Shown here: one piece after another, positions 43,564 to 51,355 of the stretch | Position numbering within the stretch: position 1 is the stretch's first letter | How the letters are laid out: each line of letters starts with the position of its first letter | DNA from: Tropicimonas sp033101155 | GTDB taxonomy: Bacteria; Pseudomonadota; Alphaproteobacteria; Rhodobacterales; Rhodobacteraceae | DNA: 64,000 bases | Direction: 5' to 3' | Assembly: GCF_033101155.1 (NCBI RefSeq) | Contig: NZ_JAWMPX010000007.1 | Location: forward strand, 143,144 to 207,143 | Made by a program: the position numbers and the translations under genes | The notes under the pieces: model-generated | Database searches by the model: none | The model's input: the letters and a program-made list of their open reading frames with translations, nothing else | What the model was told of the DNA's origin: nothing

Positions 43564-43620
43564 GAGCGGCCGGACGGATTCACCCAGACCGAAGGCCGCC
43601 ACGGGCGGCTTTCTTGTTTC
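43547..43620 (+). promoter_or_regulatory. Attenuator with mutually exclusive hairpins upstream of the GNAT gene
   Basis: Four segments: 1 GGCCGC (43547-43552), 2 GCGGCC (43566-43571), 3 GGCCGCC (43594-43600), 4 GGCGGC (43604-43609). Segments 1:2, 2:3 and 3:4 pair perfectly. 3:4, extended by A-T pairs to 43592/43612, is followed by a T-rich tail and acts as a terminator. No plus-strand gene ends just upstream, so the terminator can only serve the leader. The layout is the classical amino-acid attenuator. Confidence 0.7.
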
Positions 43621-43666
43621 TCACACAGCTTCTCGTGGCGGTTCGCCAATGACAGGAGCTTGAGAC

Positions 43667-44179
43667 ATGCACATGACAGAGATTGAATCCGGCGCGCCGA
43701 TTTCGCGGATTCGCGGAGCCACCCGGCGGGACGCCCCGCGCCTGCTGGAGATGATTGCGGCCCTTGCCGCCCATCACGGCGACCGCGCCACCGCTTCGCT
43801 GCGCACGCTGGAGCGGGACCTCTTTGGCCCGACAGCCTGTTCCCAGGCGCTGTTGGCCGAGCGGCAGGGCGCGTTGGCGGGCTACGCCTTGCTCTGCCCG
43901 TTGCCGCATCTTCATTTCGGCCTGCGGATCATGGATTTGCACCATCTTTTCGTCGAGCCCGCCTATCGTGGCGCCGGAATCGGACGGCATCTCGTGGCCG
44001 CGACCGTGGCCGAGGCGCGGCGGCAGGAATGCGGACGGCTCACCGTCTCGACCCATGCTGACAATTCCCGCGCCCAGGAGATCTATGATGCACTCGGCTT
44101 CGAACGCCAGGCGCCGGGCGGGCCGCGCTTCCGGCTGGAATTGCCGGCCAATGGTGCGCTGCCGGCGGGCTGGGTCTAG
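43667..44179 (+). CDS. GNAT-family N-acetyltransferase
   Basis: 170 aa. Acetyl-CoA-dependent acetyltransferase: the N-terminal IRGATRRDAPRLLEMIAALAAHH helix, then the HHLFVEPAYRGAGIGRHLVAATVAEARRQ pyrophosphate-binding motif A (R/Q-x-x-G-x-G/A) near residues 100-106, and the ADNSRAQEIYDALGFER motif B. This order is like aminoglycoside and amino-acid N-acetyltransferases. The acceptor is unknown. AGGAG lies 8 bases upstream of the ATG. The leader with Phe-Tyr-Trp codons suggests that it is induced when charged aromatic tRNAs are scarce, or that it responds to translation stress. Confidence 0.9.
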   Translation: MHMTEIESGAPISRIRGATRRDAPRLLEMIAALAAHHGDRATASLRTLERDLFGPTACSQALLAERQGALAGYALLCPLPHLHFGLRIMDLHHLFVEPAYRGAGIGRHLVAATVAEARRQECGRLTVSTHADNSRAQEIYDALGFERQAPGGPRFRLELPANGALPAGWV

Positions 44180-44188
44180 GTCCCTGAG

Positions 44189-44209
44189 CGGGTCTGTGAA
44201 ACCCGTTTT
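44189..44209 (+). terminator. Possible terminator of the GNAT gene
   Basis: Short 5-bp stem CGGGT (44189-44193) / ACCCG (44201-44205) with TTTT following, 10 bases after the stop. Confidence 0.45.
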
Positions 44210-44441
44210 GGAAAGTCCGGTTTTCCAGACGTGCCTCGCGCGACCTTTTGATGTATGACAGCGGGGCAGGAATTGAGCATTTTGACAGTTCCGGCTCTGC
44301 CGTCTGGTCCATCCGGAGGGCATTCAACTGACGGCAGCGGGGGTCGCATTTCCCCGCGATTTGGGAACGACTGGCCGTTTCGGCCGGCACTCACCGGACT
44401 GGCACTGTTTTTTCGCGCCGCCCGTTCGGATTCATTCTCTT

Positions 44442-44468
44442 CCCGGCCGCGTGTCGGGGTTTTGTTTT
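44442..44468 (+). terminator. Terminator-like hairpin upstream of the small membrane protein gene
   Basis: 6-bp stem CCCGGC (44442-44447) / GTCGGG (44453-44458) with one G-T pair, then a T-rich tail (44460-44468). It lies 40 bases before the ATG at 44509, so it could be a leader attenuator. Confidence 0.4.
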
Positions 44469-44508
44469 CGCCGGCGCCAGCCGGATCAATAGCTATTGGA
44501 TCGTTTCG

Positions 44509-44805
44509 ATGCTCGATTTCGTGCCCATTTCGGACCACTTGCCGATTGTCCTTCAAATCTCCGGTGTGATCGGGTCGTTCATTTACGTCGGCGGCTTCGC
44601 CCTCGTGCAATGCGACCGCGCCTGCGGCAACGGGACCGCCTATGCAGTCTCCAAGATCATCGCCGCCTGCCTTGTCCTTCTCAGCCTGGTTGGTGCTTTC
44701 AATCTCGGCGCTTTCCTGATCCAGATCGGTTTCATCTGGTTCGGTCTCTGGGGATTGTGGCGGCGTCCGGCGCGGAGCACGGGAGTGGCCTTCCCGGCGG
44801 AGTAG
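44509..44805 (+). CDS. Small membrane protein, CBU_0592-like
   Basis: 98 aa with three hydrophobic segments (about residues 11-33, 45-65, 66-83). The pattern SGVIGSFIYVGGFALVQC, GNGTAYAVSKIIAACLVLLSLVGAFNLGAFLIQIGFIWFGLWGL resembles the CBU_0592 family of small inner-membrane proteins, whose function is unknown. It is preceded by a long structured leader and convergent with ispG. Confidence 0.7.
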   Translation: MLDFVPISDHLPIVLQISGVIGSFIYVGGFALVQCDRACGNGTAYAVSKIIAACLVLLSLVGAFNLGAFLIQIGFIWFGLWGLWRRPARSTGVAFPAE

Positions 44806-44859
44806 CCCGGGCGGGCCGTCCGCCCGCGCCTTTCACGACAGATGCGGGTGCCCAGGCTG

Positions 44860-45987
44860 CTATTCGGCGGCCTCGGCTTTCGTTGCCGCTTCGATTTCCG
44901 CCGCCTTTGCTTCGACCTGTTCGACAATATGGTCGATCATCTGATCATTGGACAGTTTGTGGCTCTGCTGTCCCGCGAGATAGACCATGCCGCTGCCGGC
45001 ACCACCCCCGGTAAAGCCGACATCCGTCATCAGCGCCTCGCCCGGGCCGTTCACAACGCACCCGATGATCGACAGGCTCATCGGAGTCTTCACATGTTCG
45101 AGCCGCTTCTCCAGCGCTTCGACCGTCTTGATCACGTCGAAGCCCTGTCGCGCGCAGGAGGGGCAGGAGATGATGTTGACGCCGCGATGGCGCAGGCCGA
45201 GCGATTTCAGGATCTCGAAGCCCATCTTCACCTCTTCGACCGGATCGGCCGAGAGGCTGACGCGCAGCGTGTCGCCGATCCCCATCCAGAGGAGCTGCCC
45301 CATCCCGATGGCCGATTTCACCGTGCCGGACATCAACCCGCCGGCTTCGGTGATGCCGAGATGGATCGGAGCGTCGGTGGCGTCTGCGAGTTGCTGGTAG
45401 GCGGCCGCGGCCATGAACACGTCCGACGCCTTCACGGAGATCTTGAACTCGTGGAAATCGTGGTCCTGCAGGATGCGGATATGGTCCAGCCCGCTCTCGA
45501 CCATCGCGTCGGGGCAGGGTTCGCCATATTTGTCGAGCAGGTGTTTCTCCAGGCTACCGGCATTGACGCCGATGCGGATCGAGCAGCCATGGTCCCGCGC
45601 GGCGGCGATCACTTCCTTCACCCGGCTCTCGTCGCCGATATTGCCCGGGTTGATCCGCAGGCAGGCAGCGCCGGATTCGGCGGCCTCGATGGCGCGTTTG
45701 TAGTGAAAATGGATGTCGGCGACGATGGGCACAGGGCTCTCGGCCACGATCTCCTTGAGCGCACGAGCGCTGGCCTCGTCCGGTGCCGAAACGCGGACGA
45801 TGTCGGCGCCGGCATCGGCAGCGGCCTGAACCTGCGCGATGGTCGCGGGGATATCGGTGGTGATGGTGTTGGTCATCGTCTGCACCGAGATCGGCGCGTC
45901 GCCCCCGACCTTGACCGACCCGACCGAGATCTGCCGGCTCGGGCGGCGCTCGATATTCCGCCAGGGACGTATGTGATTCATCGACAT
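44860..45987 (-). CDS. ispG: 4-hydroxy-3-methylbut-2-enyl diphosphate synthase
   Basis: 375 aa. It is an iron-sulfur enzyme of the non-mevalonate isoprenoid pathway that converts methylerythritol cyclodiphosphate to HMBPP. The N-terminal TIM barrel (VQTMTNTITTDIPATIAQVQAAADAGADIVRVS) is followed by the Fe-S domain with NIISCPSCARQGFD and IIGCVVNGPGEAL, which supply the three cysteine ligands and a glutamate. The C-terminus is an Ala/Glu-rich tail. The start is 45987 or the Met two codons downstream. Gene stands alone. Confidence 0.98.
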   Translation of the reverse strand: MSMNHIRPWRNIERRPSRQISVGSVKVGGDAPISVQTMTNTITTDIPATIAQVQAAADAGADIVRVSAPDEASARALKEIVAESPVPIVADIHFHYKRAIEAAESGAACLRINPGNIGDESRVKEVIAAARDHGCSIRIGVNAGSLEKHLLDKYGEPCPDAMVESGLDHIRILQDHDFHEFKISVKASDVFMAAAAYQQLADATDAPIHLGITEAGGLMSGTVKSAIGMGQLLWMGIGDTLRVSLSADPVEEVKMGFEILKSLGLRHRGVNIISCPSCARQGFDVIKTVEALEKRLEHVKTPMSLSIIGCVVNGPGEALMTDVGFTGGGAGSGMVYLAGQQSHKLSNDQMIDHIVEQVEAKAAEIEAATKAEAAE

Positions 45988-46208
45988 GTCAGGGCTCCGG
46001 TGCTGATCGACGGATTCTCTCTACAGGGTTTCGGCGGAAAGCTGAACAGGGGGAAGCGAACGGAGTTGCCGTTCTCCGGGCAACAAACAGGAGGTGCTGG
46101 CACGGCGGCCTTCGGCTTTGAGTCCGTGCCCTACAGCGCTCTGCACCAGCGGCTCGTCCGGGTCTTGCCGAAAATCCGCGATTGACCGGCGCGCGCATCC
46201 ATGCAACG

Positions 46209-46230
46209 TATTTGAACACTTGTTCAAATA
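46209..46230. promoter_or_regulatory. Palindromic operator upstream of the liu operon
   Basis: Perfect inverted repeat with 10-bp arms, TATTTGAACA (46209-46218) and TGTTCAAATA (46221-46230), and a 2-bp spacer, 25 bases before the first gene. The size and symmetry suit a TetR-family repressor of acyl-CoA metabolism. No regulator gene for it is in the window. Confidence 0.65.
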
Positions 46231-46254
46231 ACGGGGAGGGGAGGCCCTGTTGTC

Positions 46255-47418
46255 ATGTTCATGTCTGTGATGAATTTCGATATTGGCGAGGAAGCGGCTG
46301 CCCTGCGGGACATGGTGCACCGCTGGGCGCAGGACCGGATCAAGCCGCTCGCGGCCGAGATCGATTCCGGCAATGAGTTCCCGGCGGACCTCTGGCGCGA
46401 GATGGGCGAGCTTGGGCTGCTCGGCGTCACCGTGCCGGAAGAACATGGCGGCGCCGGCATGTCCTATCTTGCCCATACCATCGCCGTGGAGGAGATCGCG
46501 CGCGCCTCGGCCTCGGTTTCGCTGTCCTATGGCGCGCATTCCAATCTCTGCGTCAACCAGATCAAGCTCAACGGCTCGGACGAACAGAAGCGCAAATACC
46601 TCCCCGGGCTGATCTCGGGAGAAACCGTTGGCGCGCTTGCGATGTCGGAGGCGGGGGCCGGCTCGGATGTGGTCTCGATGAAACTGCGCGGCGAGAAACG
46701 CAACGGCTATTACCTGCTCAACGGCACCAAGTTCTGGATCACCAACGGACCGGATGCGGACACGCTTGTCGTCTATGCCAAGACTGACCCTGAGGCGGGC
46801 GCGAAGGGGATCACCGCCTTCATCGTCGAGAAGTCCATGGCCGGGTTTTCAACCTCGAAGCATTTCGACAAGCTCGGGATGCGCGGCTCGAACACGGCCG
46901 AACTGGTCTTCGAGGATGTCGAAGTGCCTTTCGAGAATGTGTTGGGCGAGGAGGGGCGCGGGGTGCGCGTGTTGATGAGCGGGCTCGACTATGAGCGCGT
47001 GGTGCTGGCGGGGATCGGCACCGGCATCATGGCGGCCTGCCTCGACGAAATCATGCCCTATATGCGGGATCGCCAGCAGTTCGGTCAGCCGATCGGGAGC
47101 TTCCAGCTCATGCAGGCCAAGATGGCCGACATGTACACGGCAATGAACACGGCGCGGGCCTATGTCTACGAAGTGGCGAAATCCTGTGACCGGGGCGAGG
47201 TCACCCGACAGGACGCGGCGGCCTGCGTGCTTTATTCCTCCGAAGCGGCGATGACCCAGGCGCATCAGGCGGTGCAGGCGATGGGCGGGGCGGGGTTCAT
47301 GAACGATTCCGCTGTCAGTCGTCTCTTTCGCGATGCAAAACTCATGGAGATCGGTGCCGGCACGTCCGAGATTCGACGGATGCTCATCGGTCGGGAGATG
47401 ATGCAGACAATGGGGTAA
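46255..47418 (+). CDS. liuA: Isovaleryl-CoA dehydrogenase
   Basis: 387 aa (ivd). A flavoprotein that oxidises isovaleryl-CoA to 3-methylcrotonyl-CoA in leucine breakdown. Acyl-CoA dehydrogenase signatures are AMSEAGAGSDVVSMKLRGE and QAMGGAGFMNDSAVSRLFRDAKLMEIGAGTSEIRRMLIGRE. The segment SGLDYERVVLAG carries the catalytic Glu at the position specific to isovaleryl-CoA dehydrogenases, rather than near the C-terminus. The start could be 46255, 46261 or 46270. First gene of the liu operon, just after the palindromic operator. Confidence 0.95.
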   Translation: MFMSVMNFDIGEEAAALRDMVHRWAQDRIKPLAAEIDSGNEFPADLWREMGELGLLGVTVPEEHGGAGMSYLAHTIAVEEIARASASVSLSYGAHSNLCVNQIKLNGSDEQKRKYLPGLISGETVGALAMSEAGAGSDVVSMKLRGEKRNGYYLLNGTKFWITNGPDADTLVVYAKTDPEAGAKGITAFIVEKSMAGFSTSKHFDKLGMRGSNTAELVFEDVEVPFENVLGEEGRGVRVLMSGLDYERVVLAGIGTGIMAACLDEIMPYMRDRQQFGQPIGSFQLMQAKMADMYTAMNTARAYVYEVAKSCDRGEVTRQDAAACVLYSSEAAMTQAHQAVQAMGGAGFMNDSAVSRLFRDAKLMEIGAGTSEIRRMLIGREMMQTMG

Positions 47419-47421
47419 GCC

Positions 47422-47823
47422 GTGGAGACATCCGGGCGATTCTGGGAGGGCACACCGAGCCTCCTTCATACCGACTATCCGGGGATCACGTTTTTCCTGG
47501 AGCACCTGGCGGCGTGGATCGATATATTGGCGATCTTTATCATGATGATCGGTGTCCTGCGATTTCTTGTGGGGTTCCTGCGGGCCGAGACCAAGCTGGA
47601 CAAGCCGGTGCGGGCGCGGATCGTGAATGCGGAGCGGATCGAACTGGCGCGCTATGTGCTGGCCGGCCTGACGGTCTTCATCGTCTCCGACATCATGCAC
47701 ACCGCACTCAGCCTCGATCTCGGGGACCTGCTCTTTCTTGGCCTGCTCGTCGCGATCCGCTCGGCCATCAGTCACTTCCTGAGCCGGGAAGTGCTTCAGA
47801 TCAAGGAGAACCCTGAACTATGA
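47422..47823 (+). CDS. DUF1622 membrane protein
   Basis: 133 aa starting at GTG 4 bases after the liuA stop. Two or three hydrophobic helices (about residues 33-53, 75-95 and 99-112). The RARIVNAERIELARYVLAGLTVFIVSDIMHTALS segment matches DUF1622. Function unknown. It overlaps the next gene by 4 bases (ATGA), so it is an integral part of the liu transcript. Confidence 0.75.
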   Translation: METSGRFWEGTPSLLHTDYPGITFFLEHLAAWIDILAIFIMMIGVLRFLVGFLRAETKLDKPVRARIVNAERIELARYVLAGLTVFIVSDIMHTALSLDLGDLLFLGLLVAIRSAISHFLSREVLQIKENPEL

Positions 47824-48341
47824 TCCGTAACATACTGATATTCTGTGGTAGTCTCTGTTTTCTGGTGGCGGGACCCGGATTGGCGCAGGACCTGCCGGAC
47901 TTCTCCGCCATGGCCACGGAAGCCTGCCTCGACGGAGCTGCGGACCTGCCCGCCCGTGAAGCTTGTGTCGGGGCCTCGGCCAACGCCTGCATGGAGTCGA
48001 ATTCCGCCGGCTACACGACGGTCGGGATGGGATATTGTTTCGATCAGGAGCTGTCCTATTGGGATGGGAGGCTGAACGTGGCTTACGGGCAGGTCATGGC
48101 GAAGGACAAGGCCATCGATACGGAGATGGCCGAGATCGGCTCCTCCGCGCCCTCGCTGTCGGAGGCGCTGCGGGCGATGCAGCGGGTCTGGATCCCGTTT
48201 CGCGACGCTTCCTGCGATTACGAGCGAGCCAAATGGGGCGGCGGTACAGGCGGCGGTCCGGCAACGCTCAGCTGCCTGATGTATGAAACCGCGCGGCAGG
48301 CGCTCATCCTGGAGATACGGCTGGAACATGGCTATAACTGA
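47820..48341 (+). CDS. LprI/DUF1311-like secreted protein
   Basis: 173 aa with a signal peptide (MIRNILIFCGSLCFLVAGPGLA). Cysteine-rich and containing the LprI N-terminal (DUF1311) pattern: CMESNSAGYTTVGMGYCFDQELSYWDGRLNVAYGQVM, then LRAMQRVWIPFRDASCDYERAKWGGGTGGGPATLSCLMYETARQ. Members include lysozyme-inhibitor-like lipoproteins, but this one lacks a lipobox. It overlaps both flanking genes (4 bases before, 14 after). Its role within a leucine-catabolism operon is unknown. Confidence 0.75.
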   Translation: MIRNILIFCGSLCFLVAGPGLAQDLPDFSAMATEACLDGAADLPAREACVGASANACMESNSAGYTTVGMGYCFDQELSYWDGRLNVAYGQVMAKDKAIDTEMAEIGSSAPSLSEALRAMQRVWIPFRDASCDYERAKWGGGTGGGPATLSCLMYETARQALILEIRLEHGYN

Positions 48342-48792
48342 TCTCTTGCGCGCGGGAGCGCTGCTTTTGCTGGGCGCGGCACCGCTTGTGGCCGAGGGGC
48401 TTGGGCCGGCGGAGCTTGCGACGATGGATGCCTGTCTCGTCGAGAGCGCGACCGGGCGGGACGTCGCCAACACCACCGTCACCTGTTTCAACGACGCGCG
48501 CACGGTCTGCGGGGCGGATGTGCTAGGCTGCGAGGCGGCAATGGCAGAAGCTCTGGAGCAACGCGCGGTGGGGTTGTTGGAACGGATGCCTTCCGAGCTG
48601 GAGGGAGTGCCGGAGTTCGCGAAGGAGCGCTACACGGAGATCCTTGTCGATATTGACGCCGGGGCGGTGACACTCTGCGATGACGTCCCCGAGACGATGC
48701 TGGTCTCCTGCGGCTACCGCGCGCAGGCGCTGCGCCTTGCCAAGCTGCGGTCGCTCGCTGCCCAGCTCGATCCGCGGTTCCTGATCCCGTGA
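48328..48792 (+). CDS. Secreted cysteine-containing hypothetical protein
   Basis: 154 aa with a signal peptide (residues 1-22, ending LVAEG). Mature sequence has about five cysteines (DACLVESATGRDVANTTVTC, VCGADVLGC, LCDDVPETMLVSCGYRAQ), which suggests disulfide bonding. I do not recognise a family; the size and cysteine spacing make it a companion of the preceding LprI-like gene, with which it overlaps by 14 bases. The start at 48328 gives the signal peptide. Confidence 0.65.
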   Translation: MAITDLLRAGALLLLGAAPLVAEGLGPAELATMDACLVESATGRDVANTTVTCFNDARTVCGADVLGCEAAMAEALEQRAVGLLERMPSELEGVPEFAKERYTEILVDIDAGAVTLCDDVPETMLVSCGYRAQALRLAKLRSLAAQLDPRFLIP

Positions 48793-48898
48793 GGGCTGCG
48801 CGCCGGACATATGGTGCGCCTGGCGGCGTGGGGGGATTGCGCGGGATCGAAGATCCTCGCGCGGTGGCGCGGGCTGCGCCCGCGTGGACCCGGTGGTG

Positions 48899-50485
48899 AT
48901 GTCGCGCCCGACATATCCGGCCCTGCAGGCGGGGCGTGACTGGGAGATTCCGGCGCGACTGAACATGGCGTCGGAGGTCTGTGATCGCTGGGCCGAGGCG
49001 GATCCGGAACGCGTGGCGCTAATCGAACCGCTGGAGGCGGGAAACCGTATCACGCGATTTGGAGAATTGCGCGCCATGGCGGATGCGCTGGCACATTCGC
49101 TTGTCCTGAAGGGGATCGGCCCCGGGGACAGGATCGGGATCTTTCGCTCGCAATCGCCCTGGACGGCGGCGGCCCATATTGCTGTCTGGAAGGTCGGGGC
49201 GATATCGATCCCGCTTTTCACATTGTTCGGGCCGGAAGCGCTGGCGATGCGGCTCGGCGATGCCGAGGCTGCGTTGATCGTGACTGATCCGGACGGGGCG
49301 GAGCGGTTGGGCAGCGCGGAGTTTGCCGAGGCGATGGCGGGCCGGTCCTTGCTGGTGGCCGAGGAAATCAGCCCGGAAGGGCCGGCTTTTCAGACGTGCG
49401 AAACGGAGGCCGAAGACCCCGCCATCCTGATCTATACCTCCGGGACGACGGGCGGGCCCAAAGGCGCCTTACATGCCCATCGTGTTCTGCGCGGACATCT
49501 TCCGGGCGTCGAAATTTCGCATGATCTCATGCCCTTGTCGGGCGATGTTCTCTGGACGCCGGCGGATTGGGCGTGGATTGGTGGGCTCTTCGATGTGCTG
49601 ATGCCCGGGCTCTGGCATGGGGTGCCGGTGGTGGCCGCGCGGATGACGAAATTCTCGGCCGATGAATGCGTGAGGATTGTCCGACAAACTTCTGTTCGGA
49701 ACGTGTTTTTTCCGCCGACGGCGTTGCGGGCGCTGAAAGCGGCAGGGGTGAAGATCAAGGGGCTGCGCAGCGTTGCAAGTGGGGGCGAGCCGCTTGGGGC
49801 AGAGATGCTGGACTGGGGCCGGCGGGCTTTCGGCTTGGAGATCAACGAGTTCTATGGCCAGACCGAGTGCAACATGATCGTAAGCGCTTGCGGAGCGCTA
49901 TTCGCGCCGCTGCCTGGGGCGATGGGCAAGGCGGTTCCGGGCCACGAGGTCGAGGTGATCGGGGCGGATGGGGTGCCCTGCCAGGGCGAGGGAGAGATCG
50001 CGGTCCGGCGAGGATCGGCCTCCATGATGTTGGAATATTGGAAAAATCCGAAGGCGACGGCGGAGAAGTTCCGCGGGGATTGGATGCTGACCGGAGATCG
50101 CGGTTTCCGGGAGGGTGACTTCCTGCGCTTCAAGGGGCGTGACGATGACGTGATAACTTCCTCGGGCTATCGGATCGGGCCGGGCGAGGTCGAGGATTGC
50201 CTGCTGACCCATCCTGCGGTTGCCAGCGCGGGTGTGGTCGGTGCGCCCGATCCGAAACGGACGGAAGTCGTGACGGCATTCGTGATGCTGCGCGACGGTT
50301 GGGATGGTTCAGAGGAGACGCGCAAGGCATTGCAGTCCCATGTGAAACGACGGCTGGCGGCGCATGAATACCCACGTGTCGTGCATTTCGTGGAGAGCCT
50401 GCCGATGACGATCAGTGGCAAGATCATTCGGCGCGAGTTGCGCCAGATCGCTGAAGCTTTCGCTGAGCAAGGAGGTCCTGAATGA
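48899..50485 (+). CDS. Acyl-CoA synthetase (AMP-binding enzyme)
   Basis: 528 aa. It adenylates a carboxylic acid and forms the CoA thioester. The P-loop-like motif is AILIYTSGTTGGPKGALHAH near residue 180, then NEFYGQTECNMIVSACGALF, MLTGDRGF, and the C-terminal catalytic Lys in PMTISGKIIRREL. It resembles the acetyl-CoA synthetase-like branch acting on short or medium chains. In the liu operon it could activate isovalerate or acetoacetate; the choice is inference. An upstream GTG at 48884 is an alternative start. It overlaps the EcsC gene by 4 bases. Confidence 0.9.
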   Translation: MSRPTYPALQAGRDWEIPARLNMASEVCDRWAEADPERVALIEPLEAGNRITRFGELRAMADALAHSLVLKGIGPGDRIGIFRSQSPWTAAAHIAVWKVGAISIPLFTLFGPEALAMRLGDAEAALIVTDPDGAERLGSAEFAEAMAGRSLLVAEEISPEGPAFQTCETEAEDPAILIYTSGTTGGPKGALHAHRVLRGHLPGVEISHDLMPLSGDVLWTPADWAWIGGLFDVLMPGLWHGVPVVAARMTKFSADECVRIVRQTSVRNVFFPPTALRALKAAGVKIKGLRSVASGGEPLGAEMLDWGRRAFGLEINEFYGQTECNMIVSACGALFAPLPGAMGKAVPGHEVEVIGADGVPCQGEGEIAVRRGSASMMLEYWKNPKATAEKFRGDWMLTGDRGFREGDFLRFKGRDDDVITSSGYRIGPGEVEDCLLTHPAVASAGVVGAPDPKRTEVVTAFVMLRDGWDGSEETRKALQSHVKRRLAAHEYPRVVHFVESLPMTISGKIIRRELRQIAEAFAEQGGPE

Positions 50486-51297
50486 GCCGGGTACCAGACA
50501 GGCGGCCGCATCTGGCGGCGGATATCCTGCGCGAGGCCCTGGAGAAGCAGCAGCGTTTCGAGGACCGCAAGCCGACCCGCCTGGGGCGCGGGGCGGAACG
50601 GCTGACGGCGCCGATCGGCGGGCTTGTGGCGCGGATCGTGCCGGCCGCGCTGGTGCGTCAGGGGCTGGAGATGGCGGATCGGGCGGCGGGCTACAGGCTT
50701 CCGGGGCAGGGCTCCGCGCATTCGGTCGAGGACCTGGAGGCCTGCGAGCGCGCGGCGCGGCGGGTTCAGGGCTGGGCCGTGGGGTCGAACGCGGCGTCCG
50801 GGGGCGCGGCGGGGTTCTTCGGTGCCGCTGGGATGAGCGCGGATATCCCGACCACCATCGCGCTGGCCGCACGGAATGTCCGGGCGACGGGGGCGACCTT
50901 CGGGTTTGACGGCGACAGCGAGGAGGAACGCGCTTTCCGGTTGATGGTGTTGCAGGTGGCCACGGCAAGCGCGGAGAGCGGGCGCGAGGACACGATTTCA
51001 ACGCTGGCGGAGATGGCCGCCTATCTGGCGAGCCCGGAGGGGCGGCTGGTGCTGGAGAAGGGCGGCGAATGGGTGACCGACACCGTGATCGAGCGGATCG
51101 CGCGCCAGTTGGGCTTCAGCCTTGCCGGACGCGGCGGCGCGCGGGTCGTGCCGATTGTTGGCGGCGCGGTGGCGGCGGTGGTCAATGCGAGCTTCCAGAC
51201 GGATGTGAGCCGGGCCGCGCGCTATGCCTACCGGATGCGCTGGCTGATGCATCGGCGGATGCTGGAAGGACCGGCGGAGGAGACGGCGCCGGAGTGA
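50482..51297 (+). CDS. EcsC-family protein
   Basis: 271 aa. It matches the EcsC family in the central Gly/Ala-rich hydrophobic region (GGAAGFFGAAGMSADIPTTIALAARNVRATGATFGFD) and the C-terminal GGARVVPIVGGAVAAVVNASFQTDVSRAARYAYRMRWL. EcsC proteins are associated with ABC exporters in firmicutes; their activity is not known. The gene overlaps the acyl-CoA synthetase stop (ATGA) and precedes the carboxylase beta-subunit gene by 58 bases, so it belongs to the liu transcript. Confidence 0.8.
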   Translation: MSRVPDRRPHLAADILREALEKQQRFEDRKPTRLGRGAERLTAPIGGLVARIVPAALVRQGLEMADRAAGYRLPGQGSAHSVEDLEACERAARRVQGWAVGSNAASGGAAGFFGAAGMSADIPTTIALAARNVRATGATFGFDGDSEEERAFRLMVLQVATASAESGREDTISTLAEMAAYLASPEGRLVLEKGGEWVTDTVIERIARQLGFSLAGRGGARVVPIVGGAVAAVVNASFQTDVSRAARYAYRMRWLMHRRMLEGPAEETAPE

Positions 51298-51355
51298 GGC
51301 TGCGGCAAGCGGCCAGGGAATGCGAACGGGACGCTCCAAGGAGCGGGGAGACAGG

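Larger units (their letters stand above)
44180..44508. other. Intergenic region with several hairpins
   Basis: About 330 bases between the GNAT gene and the small membrane protein. It holds two terminator-like hairpins (described separately), an 8-bp inverted repeat CTGCCGTC (44297-44304) / GACGGCAG (44330-44337), and GCGGGG (44337-44342) / CCCCGC (44352-44357). A 26-codon frame (44251-44331) ends inside this structure. A TTGACA is at 44282-44287 without a clear -10. Confidence 0.5.

Noticed and set aside
43592..43620. Reading this hairpin as the terminator of an upstream plus-strand gene or of the minus-strand TAXI gene
   Set aside because: No plus-strand gene ends upstream nearby, and on the minus strand the stem lacks a T tract and lies before, not after, the TAXI gene. 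The attenuator explanation fits better.
44842..46185. 447-codon plus-strand open frame opposite ispG
   Set aside because: IspG Fe-S motifs are on the minus strand; the antisense frame has no family features and would run into the liu promoter.
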